Below, in pieces: positions 49,924 through 60,177 of a stretch of 64,000 nucleotides of DNA. The stretch covers positions 423,743-487,742 of the forward strand of contig NW_006768798.1 of NCBI RefSeq assembly GCF_000204055.1, written 5' to 3'. The translations under genes were made by a program, and so were the position numbers. The number at the start of each line of letters is the position of its first letter. Position 1 is the stretch's first letter. The stretch comes from Melampsora larici-populina 98AG31 (taxonomy: Eukaryota > Basidiomycota > Pucciniomycetes > Pucciniales > Melampsoraceae). The notes under the pieces are model-generated. The model was not told the origin of the DNA. It did not search any database and saw only the letters and a program-made list of their open reading frames with translations.

Positions 49924-50397
49924 TGAAAACTTGAAACGTTTTTTGGTTTCTTTGAAGATTTTTTTTGGATCAGAAACTTTGAGGGAGGAAGAGATGGTAG
50001 AAGAAGAAGAAGATTCATTGGTTTTAGATTAGATTAGGTTTATTTTTTATTTTTGGTTTTGGTTTTGTCTTTTTGTTTTGTGTTAAGAGTGATGAAAAGA
50101 ATGAAAAAAGATGAAAGTTTGAATGGGGTTCAAGTTTGGTTAAATTGAATGAGATCAGAACGCAATTGATCATCAAGTTGATTGTGTTTGATTTACTTAG
50201 AGATTTGATCTTGGTTTACTTTGATTATTTTTTTATAAAATTAAAGGAAATTTAAGATGAATAGAGTGGATTTTTTGTTTGACAACTAAACTGGAAAACT
50301 GGTTTTATTTGAGTACATACAACATCATGCTGGTCAAGAGGTTTGAATATTTTCTTGAATTGGTTTGGATGATGATAATGATGATGATGAGTGCTTA
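49924..50397. other. Intergenic
   Basis: AT-rich 3' flank of SEC26, nothing recognised. Confidence 0.5.
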
Positions 50398-50542
50398 GGG
50401 CGCGTTCACTTAAGCAATTTCTGGGAAGAAATCACATTCTGCAAAATTTCAAGTGTCTATTTGGTGGAGCATGTTTCTTTTTTGGATTAAAAAATTCACA
50501 GAATGTGATTTCTGGTCAGAATTTCCTTAAGTGAATGTGCCC
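50398..50542. mobile_element. 145-bp PIF/Harbinger-type MITE
   Basis: TIRs GGGCGCGTTCACTTAAG and complement of GGGCACATTCACTTAAG, with TTA on both sides (50395-50397, 50543-50545). Inverted similarity continues inward for about 45 bp through AGAAATCACATTCT. TTA duplications are characteristic of PIF/Harbinger. Confidence 0.85.
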
Positions 50543-50545
50543 TTA

Positions 50546-50925
50546 CATGTGCAGGGCAAAGAAAAGATTAAAAGAAAAGAAATAACATGGATCAAAATTG
50601 AATACAAGAAGAGAGTTTGGTTGAAGGTTTGTTTTTGAGAAAAGGTTAGTAAAATTAATATGTAAATCAAATGTTACCAGAAAAAAAAAACAGTAAAAAA
50701 AAAGTTTTACAATAGGGGGCTTCAAGTTTGATTAGATTTTATGTATTTTTCAAGAATTCAGAGAAGTTGTTTATAAAGATAATTTTTGTAAAACAGACAT
50801 ATTTTTAGTTTGAGACACCTAAAAAGATGTCTGACTTTAAAAAGATTGTGCATATTTTACAATGACAAGCAAGTTGTTGTAGCATCAAAATACATAAAAA
50901 AAAGTTAACTTGAAACTCCCTAATG
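50546..50925. other. Intergenic
   Basis: About 380 bp of AT-rich DNA without genes or clear repeats. Confidence 0.5.
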
Positions 50926-50928
50926 TAA

Positions 50929-50955
50929 GAGCATCCACTATGGTTGCCTTGATGA
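50929..50955. mobile_element. Left fragment of the host MITE (PIF-like)
   Basis: GAGCATCCACTATGG followed by TTGCCTTGATGA, matching the terminus of the element at 34062 and preceded by TAA. The rest of this MITE resumes at 62944 after the KDZ insertion. Its right part (62944-63053) matches 34087-34192 (CAGACAGG, CTATGGACCTGTTTTAGAC, GTCTTGCAGTCCGCT). Confidence 0.8.
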
Positions 50956-51030
50956 GGGAGCACCGAAGAACCGGGGGAAAGTTGCTGAGAATGTGAGAAT
51001 GAGAATTTTATGAGAATATGAGAATACCGA
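50956..51030 (+). repeat. Left terminal and subterminal repeats of KDZ element
   Basis: The terminus contains ACCGAAGAA followed by CGGGGG; then TGAGAATG, TGAGAATG, AGAAT, TGAGAATA and TGAGAATA words in direct orientation within about 60 bp. Confidence 0.75.
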
Positions 51031-51530
51031 ATTTCAAGTTAAGCATACTTACATGTCGTACGCATATGCTGAAAACGGGGGGGTGTAAGTCCAAAACCTT
51101 AACGTACAGCCTGCCCTCCGAGACCTTTCACAGCCTCACCAATTCCTCAGCGCCCCTTGTTTCATGCAAATTTTTTCCTCCAAAATTTTTTTTCGCATAC
51201 TACTCGATATCTAATGCGCCAACCCCAATATGAATATGCCCACGCTGTTATCATCCTCCAGCTCATTCAGGCCATCCAACCCTCAAAGTCAAAAACTTGG
51301 AATCGCAATAGGATGGTTCCAACCCTCATAACCGCCTCTTACGTGATGGTCGACCCTCACCCTCACGCTCAGCTACCAGTACCTTGACTCGATGGTCTCG
51401 TCGGTCTAAGGTGCCCCGTGTGCTTCACCCCGTTGGTTTACAAGCGTGCCAATAAGGATTCGTGGCTGATCGGAGTGAGTGACGTCGATGTATCTCTCAG
51501 ATAGTTCTCACATTCCGCCTGGACACTGAT

Positions 51531-53406
51531 ATGCTCTTCCTCAACGACCAGTGCCCAACGCCGTCAAACTCGCACAACTGGAAAACTTGGAGATGTGACC
51601 AACTGAACCACGAGATCGCCTTGATCAACCTTGGCGCGCCTAGGCCTATCATCTCGAACATGACCGAATGGGGTCCCCGGGTGTCACCGTATGGTCAGAT
51701 TCTAGAGGACACACCGGCCGCGTCATCAGCTGCGTATAATCCCTATCCCAGCTCTCAATTGGCCCATTCATCCCCTACCCCGATGCCACGCTCTAAACCG
51801 ATCTTGCAGTGCAAAAGGATGTTGGAAGGCGCCAAGTCTCAAAATCACAAAAATGCCGCCAACAAAGATTGTTTCTCACAATTCTGTCGGGGTGTAAGAC
51901 AATTTCCTTTCTATATATGTAACAAATGTCCATACTCTTAGCCTGACATCGGTTGTTTCTATACTTCAAAGTGCTGTGTCGATTTTGGTTCACCACTTTG
52001 CCGCGTGCACCCACGGGCTTTGCCGAGGACACTTGCCAATAATCAACCCCACATCGAGCTGAACCAACCACACCACCTCCTAACGCACGCCAGCAGCACC
52101 CAGGCCCCCAATGCGATCTTGTCCAAGGGCCCTGCTTCCCAAGCGCGTCCACATCAGTGGGCGCAATCATCAAATTCCCTTGGTCGTCGGCTTGACGTGA
52201 ATACTCATGCGATGCTCCAGCAAAATTGCGCCCAGCGGGACCAAGCTGCGACTCGGCATTCCATCAATCTCATCGATGAGAGAAAGATGGTAACTCTCTA
52301 CTTATGGGTCGATGTAAGATTTTTTTCCATATATAATCTGCGATCAGAATGTTCCTCTGATCGCTTTGTACTGTTCCAGGAAACCGAAGCGCGCCCAATC
52401 ACTGCACTGTTCCCTCAGTGGCCCACAGCTTGCCTGGACCAAAGTCCACTTTTGGTCCAGGCCGTAGTGAAAGTAGTTGGCCCCCAGTGGAATCAAGCGC
52501 TCACCGTTTGGGACACAGAGCTATATGCTTGGGTGAGTCCAGTTTATGCGATCCCGCCTCATGTTACAATCCAAGCTGATTCTGTTCACCGCGCAGCGGG
52601 AAACCCTTGTAACATATCCTCATCGTTACCAGAGCCATCTTCGCAGCTTGGTGGTGCGTCTGGCAAACGTGACAGTACCTCTCTCAGCAATACCCGAGGC
52701 CTTGCGCCCCCCTCCCCATGGCACAACTACCACACCACTGCCGCCTGATGCTTTCCGATCAACCACCGAACTGCCTCCAATTTGCGATATGCCTTCTTCC
52801 CCATTCAGCGCTAACCAAGCTGAAACTAATGGTTCTTTGCCTTCGGAAGATCACTTACTTCCAAACTCCTCACCCAATATGAAAATCCAAAGTCAGACCG
52901 GCAGTGAGCTGCAAGCACCCGATGATAAGAGCGACCGTTCGAGCGAATCCTCACCAAAAAGGCCAACTGCAATGACTGTAATTGATATTTCACAGTCACC
53001 GGACCTTCCTTCAAATAAAGACAGTGATGTTGAAGACTCAGCCACCCCCAGTGTGTAAGTATTTTCTTCAAGTTGAACCGGCTTACAAGCTCTATTTCTG
53101 ACTGATTTTTCCAGCTCCCTGAAAAAACGTTGGCCAGGATCCAAGCTCCCGGTGTCCATCCTGCTTGCGTGGTACAAGGAGACCGCCCCAGGTAATGTCC
53201 AGCAAAAATGGTCAGAACGATTTGGTCGGCAATGGCGGTTGTGCCTTTCAACCGTTTACCAATATCATCTTTGGATCGCGGAGGTGGACCACGAAGTTAT
53301 GGAGACACAGTTCCGATCTCAACCAAAAGCAACTGTAGGAGACGCTCGTAACCTTTACCAACAAGAATTCAAAAGAGTTGCAAGGCTCAGCAAGCAAGCG
53401 TCATAA
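51531..53406 (+). CDS. KDZ-element cargo protein with N-terminal cysteine cluster
   Basis: Five exons, 51531-51893, 51972-52313, 52380-52532, 52597-53054, 53115-53406, with canonical sites; phases close to give 535 codons without a stop. The start at 51531 is the first ATG in frame, but an additional upstream exon is possible. A cysteine/histidine cluster is assembled across intron 1: CFSQFCRG joins CCVDFGSPLCRVH (pattern CX4CX2CCX7CX2H), likely zinc-binding. The middle domain has KMVTLYLWVDE, FPQWPTACLDQ and WNQALTVWDTELYAW. A long Ser/Pro-rich disordered region follows (about residues 230-420). The C-terminal domain LKKRWPGSKLPVSILLAWYK, WSERFGRQW, STVYQYHLWI looks like a small helical, perhaps DNA-binding unit. 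I have seen similar three-part proteins in rust genomes but know no function. Lying just inside the left TIR, it is probably a transposon accessory gene. Confidence 0.75.
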
Positions 53407-54051
53407 TGTCCTCTGGTATGCATGTCTTGATTCATTTTTGTTTGGGTGAGCTTGCTATTCGATACTGAAACCCTCTGTATCTATTGGTAATTAAGGGTTT
53501 TACTTTCAGGGTTTCACTTCTACATACCCTCATCGAATCATGTTTATTTTGTTTTAAAACACGCATGTGTCCAATGTTCAGGTCCAGGGGGAACTGATCT
53601 AATCTTTACTTACTGACCTGTACGGCCATGAGTCCCATCTCTGATTAAATTCATTTTGTAGTTGAAGGGCTTTGAAATGCATGGCCACTCACGCCTTGGC
53701 GCCTTGCAAAAATTGATTGCTTCATGTTTTGACGCACACCGCGGTAAGCCAAGCCGAGTACCTTACATGGTGTGCCACGCTGAAAATTTTGACTCAAAAG
53801 GGGCTCAGGTCAGGTGAAAGCGATCATTGTTCCTTTGATTCTTTCCCACCTTTTTTACTTTTTCTACACTTCCCTTTCAATTTTCTTGGTGATTATCATT
53901 CACCTCTTTCTGCTCTTCCTGTCATGCTCTTTAACATACCGAACAACCGCCCGATGGCGGTGACTACCATGACTCGGTTGGACTATGGCCATGCACCTTA
54001 TCTCACCCAAAGTCTCTCCGACCGCAGCAAAAGGGCCGTTAAACGTCAGTC

Positions 54052-55179
54052 ATGGCCTATTTATCCTGCCCTTATACCACGTCCTATCTAACTTCCCGCG
54101 ATTCCAGGTCACTTCTTGACGACCCACTCAACCGGGAATACTGGCTGCCACGGCGTATTCGGCGGTGCGTCATCATTGCCATGACTTGTTGGCCACCAAA
54201 CACTGACCCCCGATTTCCCAACTCAGTGCCAGTTCTTCCACCCATAGTTGCGAACAACGATATACGTGGTGCGCTTGGTGCCCAAGCTCTCAACCTGCCA
54301 TTGATTCCCAAAAAAAGCAATGCCATGGTAACTCTCCGCCAGGACGTACATACCCAGCACTTTCATTACGATTCCAACCATGTCAAGGTCATCATGGGGC
54401 CCACCATAGTCAATTCTTGGGACTACTCAACGTACTCTGCCCAAATGGATTGCCCCGGTGGACACCTCGACATTGAATTACGCGAAATGACTGCTGACCC
54501 CGATGTTACCCCCGCTGAATCTGCTGGCCAATACCAGCGGCTCGTTCAGCAGGATTATTACGCCGCTACCCTGTTGGAACTGTTCAAGAACAAGATGAAG
54601 AGGCACGCGCCTCACCTTACCGTTCCGGAGGCCAACCTTGTGGCAATGACTCGGGTACGTCTCCAAAGTGGTTCTTTCTGAAAGCGCCCACATTGGCTGA
54701 TATGGTTTATTGCTTCAGTTTGTCGAAAGCCATGTCCTATGCCGCCGTGACGCAAACACTCGTAATGATAAGACTTACCTGTTGCAAGCCCCAATCAATG
54801 TTCTCCACCTGCGCACCGCCACTTCAACAACCAGCTTTGAACCTCCAGAGCATGAAGGCAACAGTCCCATGGAAGATTTCTTGTATGCCTTTACACACTT
54901 TACGTATGAACACCACAATCGCCGCGCTCTACTGTATGGATTCCAAGCCACTGAAAACACCATATATTCGTCAGTCCTGCTGGATAGAGAGTATGTGTCC
55001 GTTCTTACTATATAAATAAGATCTTTCATTTCGTTCATGAGTCTAAACTACACCCTTTGGTTAGTTTCAAATGGCATGCAGAACGATCCTCGACCCCCCT
55101 AAAGTATTTTGCAGAAGAGCATGAATGTCATAGCCTTTGCAAGCGACTGGGGCTTAAAGCGCCTGTGTTACCTTGGTAA
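54052..55179 (+). CDS. Alpha-kinase-like protein (atypical protein kinase, MHCK/EF2K type)
   Basis: Exons 54052-54654, 54719-54990 and 55065-55179 close in phase to 329 codons. An upstream exon (53924 to about 54044; LDYGHAPYLTQSLSDRSKRA) with a good branch point and acceptor before 54108 (CTAAC...CAG) probably belongs too, but no donor gives the right phase, so the 5' end is uncertain or damaged. Features of the alpha-kinase fold: LLQAPI (hinge-like), a helix before YAFTHFTYEHHNRRALLYGFQ (compare the family SHFSYE...L.V.DIQG), the TDP-like YSSVLLDRDFKW assembled over intron 3, and the C-terminal zinc motif FAEEHECHSLCKRLGL, which matches the conserved H/C module ending this kinase family. 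The N-lobe lysine is not obvious, so catalysis is unproven. Alpha-kinases phosphorylate Ser/Thr in helical substrates. Large alpha-kinase families are, as I recall, reported in rust genomes. Confidence 0.65.
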
Positions 55180-55888
55180 GCAGTGTCACCTGCAAGCGCT
55201 TTTGGTACGCTGCTATACATCAAACACCGTATGATACATTTTGCGTTTAAGGTGCTCATGTCGATGAGCTTTGTTTGATTGATAGCGTTTCAATTCAATG
55301 TGTCCTGATTCTGCGTATTCTGTCTCTTGAGCATCAATGGCTTGCACATACAGTAGTGTTACTGATCATTACCCCCGCGACCTTTTTTTTTCTCAAGGAG
55401 TTTGATGTGTGCTTTGTGTATCTTTGTTGTTTTTCTGTCTCTTCCAACTTGGTTCGTAGCAAATTACATCTGCCACCCCTGGCATACCTTACACTCATTT
55501 AACAAATCAAATTGGTGCCCATTTCTAACTTGCCACTTGCCTACCTACCTTCAAGTATGAATAGCAAGATGATATAAAACTAAACAAATTTTATAAGTTT
55601 TTGATTACTTTAAATGTAATCAAGAAGTTATCAAGATCCAGATCTATAAAATTTTATTCAAGTCAAAATTGCATTAAATTGCATTGCCATTCAAGTTAAG
55701 TTAGGTCTGTCAAACTGCCACTCTCAAACACCATTCCTAGGTAATGAGACAAGGTGATGTAGTAAAAAAACCAAAAGTGGAGCATACTTCAAGTTATGCA
55801 GATGCTATCCATAACACTCTGGAGACATTGAACTGATGTGGTCTGAGGCAAGCCAACAGTGGCTCCAGTTTTCCTTTCAGTGCAAATA
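55180..55888. other. KDZ interior, no gene
   Basis: About 700 bp downstream of the kinase gene; AT-rich with no recognisable gene. Confidence 0.5.
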
Positions 55889-55953
55889 CTCCAAGCATGG
55901 GATTTGAACCCATGCACACTTTGATTGATTGGCTGAAGAGTCCATACCACTAG

Positions 55954-57744
55954 CACTGCGGGAAATTCGCTGGCGTGAGCCTGGCTCGCGCCACCGTGAC
56001 GTGAGCCACGGGTTGGCCCCGGTCTGAAGCCAACCAAAATTCACACCAACGTCTGACGTAAGCCATTGGTTCGTTGAAGACATCCAGCTGGTTGACGTAC
56101 GCCATCGACTACAGATTCATCCAATCCTCCGCTCGTCCAATCAAGCTGATCATCCCACCCCCATAGCCCTTGATCTGGATTGTTCTCTGTTGGATACCAA
56201 AACATGGTTTTGGAGTCTCTGCACTGGTATCTCTTTGTTTTCAAAATCCATAGTAACTCACAGAAACCTAAACATCATTGAAAGAGAAATCCATTACATA
56301 ATTTGAAAGAAAGCTTGAAACAATCACATCCTACATTTACAAAAAACGAGATACTATAGAGAATTGGTTGTTTGCTATATCCAAAATAGAACGGAGCAAA
56401 AATAGTCAATCAATCGATTCATGCATCTCAAATCGCTGATTTGTCTCTTGCTGTACCTCTTAATTTAACACAATCCTTTTAGAACCAATCTGAACATGAA
56501 AGCAGCCCAAATATCTCAGAATCGATTCAAAACATGCCTGGATATGAAGAACAAAGTCATCGGTTTCTATTTCAAACAATCTCAATCATTTGAATGAAAT
56601 GATCCTACTTGAATTTCACCATTGATGCGCGCTAGAATGATGAAGTCAATCAAAAAGGCAACACGAGGATGCCTACTGCCAGATTACTGACAGTAGCTTC
56701 AGTTTGAATATATGTAATCTCAAATATCGTTTATAGATGTATGCTATAAACTCAAACAAATTAATCTTGCAAGTGAGAGAAAAAGATAATACATCCGTAC
56801 AAATGAGCTCATTGATAAAAATTGATGAAGTCAAAAAAGAGCCTCAAGCAGTGAACATTCGATCAAACAAATACATAAATTACAGAATGTATATTACTTT
56901 GCATTCATTCTCATTCAATCGTTCATCCAGTTTTCTGGAAGATTTTGTTAAAATTTCTAGATAGAAGTGATCATTGACACTATCTTCATCATTAAGAAAT
57001 CCATTGATTTCTTCTTCTTGATCTTTTTCAACTTGAGCAGATTTACCAAGTGTTGATTTAAGCCTAGGGTGAAAGAAATCTTCTAAGCTTGAGTCAGAGA
57101 ATTTAGGTAATGGTAATGGTGCTGATGGTAAGTTTTGGATAAGTTGATGAGAATCAGATGGTTGTGAGACATTTAAACCATCTGAAATCAATCCCATGCT
57201 CCGGTCAGTGAATTTGATTGCAGGCATTGTATGTCGAAAAAATGGATGTGGTTGAGTAGGTTGCGGAATTGCCTGAGGATTTGATTCGCAATTCCGAGGT
57301 AGTTTTCTAGGCATTGAATCAAGTTGAGATGAATGTGGTTCAGGACAAGAGCTTGTGACATTTCTTGAGGATGACCCATGACTCGGATTCAGATTTTTAG
57401 ATTTAGGCATTGAGTTTTGAAAAATCAATGTGGTTGAGGAGCTTGTGAGATCTCTTGAGAATTTAATTCACGGTTCGGATTGGTGAAACTGAGTGGTTTT
57501 GATTGTTGGAAAAATACAATGAGGTCCAGGAGCCAAGTTTGCTGGGTGGCATAGGAAGTGATGAAGATAAAGATCAAAAAGTGGATGCGAACGAATGAGT
57601 GGCAGTCGTCAAGGCTGTCCTCAACCGACCAATGGCTGACGTCAGGCGTCGGTATAAATTCTGGTTGGCTTCAGACCGGGGCCAACCCGTGGCTCACGTC
57701 ACGGTGGCGCGAGCCGGGCTCACGCCAGCGAATTTCCCGCAGTG
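55954..57744. mobile_element. CACTG-ended DNA transposon, 1.8 kb, nested in the KDZ element
   Basis: Long TIRs of about 128 bp with roughly ten mismatches, starting CACTGCGGGAAATTCGCTGG at both ends, flanked by TAG on each side (55951-55953, 57745-57747). Each TIR contains direct repeats of GACGTNNGCCA. CACTG ends and a 3-bp duplication suggest the CMC/EnSpm (CACTA) superfamily, but no transposase is present. An open frame of 182 codons lies inside. Confidence 0.85.
56880..57428 (-). CDS. Uncharacterised open frame inside the CACTG element
   Basis: Up to 182 codons, Ser/Pro/Asn-rich (PKSKNLNPSHGSSSRNVTSS), with a more structured acidic C-terminal part (LEDFFHPRLKS, EKDQEEEINGFLNDEDSVND). No catalytic motif, signal peptide or membrane helix. 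It could be a captured host gene fragment or chance; nothing supports a transposase. Confidence 0.3.
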   Translation of the reverse strand: MIFQNSMPKSKNLNPSHGSSSRNVTSSCPEPHSSQLDSMPRKLPRNCESNPQAIPQPTQPHPFFRHTMPAIKFTDRSMGLISDGLNVSQPSDSHQLIQNLPSAPLPLPKFSDSSLEDFFHPRLKSTLGKSAQVEKDQEEEINGFLNDEDSVNDHFYLEILTKSSRKLDERLNENECKVIYIL

Positions 57745-57876
57745 TAGACTATGGCCACTTGGAATCCCCAGGGCTCCCGGGGTTATGGCGGATGACGGAA
57801 ACATGGCTAGACCAAGTTTGCAAATAACCAAATGATCCACCAATGGATCATTGGGTGCTTGTGTCCCCTCTTTTTG

Positions 57877-57929
57877 GTCCCCTCACACAGAGGGGACAAC
57901 ACATGGTTGTCTCCTCTGTGTGAGGGGAC
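57877..57929. repeat. Near-perfect 24-bp hairpin
   Basis: Arms 57877-57900 and 57906-57929 (GTCCCCTCACACAGAGG and complement as core) with one mismatch and a 5-base loop ACATG. It is not followed by a T-run typical of a terminator; probably the end of a small foldback repeat. Confidence 0.8.
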
Positions 57930-58040
57930 AATTAACATAAGGCTTCCATCACAAATATACAAACATCAATGCCAATGAGAAGCTTTGAAATAAATTGACA
58001 AAGCATCAGGCATTGATGTTTGACAAAATGATGTCCAAGA

Positions 58041-58118
58041 TCAATCATTTGTCACCAAAGCCAAAGGAGTGGCATCCATCAATCATTTGTCACCAAAGCC
58101 AAAGGAGTGGCATCCACC
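58041..58118. repeat. 39-bp tandem duplication
   Basis: ATCATTTGTCACCAAAGCC... through GGAGTGGCATCCA occurs twice in a row without visible differences. Confidence 0.85.
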
Positions 58119-58985
58119 AGGCCAACCTGACTGAAGCTGCAATCAATCATCAAAATGACAAATTGTCTGGGGAGACCATTTTGCTGGCCGAGTCTTGTGT
58201 TTGCTCTTGAACACTGTTTATGTGTTTAAGAGAAAACACCAGACTCCTTCTTGGAATCTTGTGAAACCTTGATAAACAAGTTCCAACCAAGAGCCTCTCA
58301 GACTGAAATAATGTATCAAGAATGGAAGTCTGACTGATGATTGCCATTACCATAGGTGACCCATATCCCTTCACATTTGGTTTGGCTCCCGTTTGTCCAC
58401 ACACCCAGTTGAATTCCTTTCACCCACCATGATGCTGGTTGGGATTGATGATGTATGTGGACCCAATCATCCCTGCCCAAATGAGGTAGAGAGCACACCT
58501 CCTTTGATGAAGACTTACTTGTGTGTAATTTTTTATGTCTGAACGTGAAAGGAATGGGTTTGTAACTGGCTTTGATGAGAGTCATCGCATCACAGTGCGC
58601 TCTCATCCAACCACAACATCACTGTGATGATTCTCAGATAAGGATAAGGAGACAGTAAACATTGGAGTCACATTTTGCATGCCATTGTGTGTTCACGTGG
58701 TTATGATGAGACATAATTTACATCCAAGCATATTTGGAAACTACATTTGGTAGTTTCAGTGGTCCCCAGCGATTTGTAGCAAACATGGTAGGTATTTGGT
58801 TGTGGAGACCCAAATACCCAAACCCCAGGGAAATATTGAGAGATCACTCATTTTCAGTTCCTTGGTTTGGTGGGCAGATTGTTTAGTTAGGTAGGTGGTG
58901 TGCATCTCTATCAATTCTCTGATATTCACAAGAATTCAGTCAAGATATTAAAAGGTAATGAGTCAAACATAACAAATATGCAAGC
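58119..58985. other. KDZ interior, no gene
   Basis: About 870 bp; an open frame at 58316-58606 (minus) contains many aromatic residues (DDWVHIHHQSQPASWWVKGI) and may be a scrap of another transposase, but no motif is complete. Confidence 0.35.
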
Positions 58986-59510
58986 AGGTGATATTCACAT
59001 GAACTCACCAAAGTTCAATCAAGTGAACTTTGTGTTCATCTTTTAGGTAGTGGTCTTCATATGAACTCACCAAAGTTCATGGAAGTAAACTCTTTGTTCA
59101 TCTTTTAGAAGGTGGTATGGTATTGGTATTCACATGAACTCACCAAAGTTTGAAGTAAACTCTTTGTTCATCTTTAGTGGTATTCACATGAACTCACCAA
59201 ACAAAGTTCATGGAAGTGAACTCTTTGTTCATGTTGTGGGTAGTGGTTTTGTACATGAACTCACCAAAGTACAAAAAACCAAGTGAACTCTTTGCTCATC
59301 GTTTTTTGAACTTTGGTGGGTGGTATTCAACTCACCAAATTGCATGGAAGTATGGTGAGTTCATCTTTTAGGTAGTGGTATTCACATGAACTCACCAACC
59401 AAAGTTCATGGAAAGCAAGTGAACTCTTTGTTCATCTTTTGGGTAGTGGGATTTTCACATGAACTGACCAAAGTACAAACAACCAAGTGAACTCTTTGTT
59501 CAACTTTGAG
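58986..59510. repeat. Minisatellite, about eight units of 55-76 bp
   Basis: Each unit carries CACATGAACTCACCAAAG, often GTTCATGGAAGTGAAC, then CTCTTTGTTCATCTTTTAGG and GTAGTGGT. Units vary by substitutions and short indels. The AAGTTCA / TGAACTT words can pair within a unit. Confidence 0.85.
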
Positions 59511-59624
59511 GTTGCAGCCTTTAAAGCATGCCATTTTCATACATATGCGGCTAATGATGAAAAAGAATGACAGTTACTCTCATATGTATATACATGGCAA
59601 CTCATCTTAACAATTGCAGTCAGG

Positions 59625-59972
59625 TTTGGCATACCATTGTGTGTCCTATTTTCTCTTGATGACATTCTTTTACTTGAATAATGTACATCAAGAATAGAAA
59701 GAACCAAGCTTTTCAGCATGCCACACTTCATGTTTTTCAAACACTATCTTGTCAATACAGTGTTTGACATTTTCATATGTGGCAGAGCATGAATCTCTTT
59801 TGGCATACCATTGTGTGTCCTATTTTCTCTTGATGACATTCTTTTACTTGAATAATGTACATCAAGAATAGAAAGAACCAAGCTTTTCAGCATGCCACAC
59901 TTCATGTTTTTCAAACACTATCTTGTCAATACAGTGTTTGACATTTTCATATGTGGCAGAGCATGAATCTCT
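59625..59972. repeat. 174-bp tandem duplication, essentially identical copies
   Basis: Copy one 59625-59798, copy two from 59799. No difference is seen over about 168 bp, ending GCAGAGCATGAATCTCT. Very recent event or an assembly duplicate. Confidence 0.9.
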
Positions 59973-60177
59973 CATGTATTTGGAATTCATATTTCAGGAT
60001 GAAGAACAACAAGATGGTGGGGCTTCCACGGAAAGTTGAGTTGCAGTCCAAAACAATAGGCCAAGAGCAAAGAGCAAAGAGGATGACATGTATTCATTAA
60101 TTATTGGCCAGACAATTTCCTATTTTGTCAAACATTGGACGTTGATGTCCTCCTGTTGGATAACTCGCAAAAGAAAA

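Larger units (their letters stand above)
55889..57764 (-). pseudogene. tRNA-like sequence split by a transposon
   Basis: On the minus strand, 55889-55953 reads ...CATGGGTTCAAATCCCATG then CTTGGAG: a perfect T arm with B box GGTTCAAATCC and the 3' acceptor strand. The missing 5' part (TTCCAAGTGGCCATAGTC, complement of 57748-57764) lies on the other side of the inserted 1.8-kb element, and its TTCCAAG pairs with CTTGGAG. Joined, the two parts are 82 nt with an A-box-like TGGCCATAGTCTAGTGG. The anticodon arm is not recognisable, so this is a tRNA pseudogene or the head of a tRNA-derived SINE. Confidence 0.65.

Noticed and set aside
53977..54107. Splicing the upstream alpha-kinase exon with a GTTGGA donor at 53977
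   Set aside because: The phase would fit, but the donor is poor and it would drop an open, conserved-looking segment; left undecided.
57877..57929. Strong hairpin as a transcription terminator
   Set aside because: Bacterial-type terminators are not expected in a fungal genome and there is no T-run; treated as a foldback repeat.
58986..59510. Direct repeats as a possible CRISPR-like array
   Set aside because: Units are contiguous, diverged and variable in length without unique spacers; the genome is eukaryotic. It is a minisatellite.
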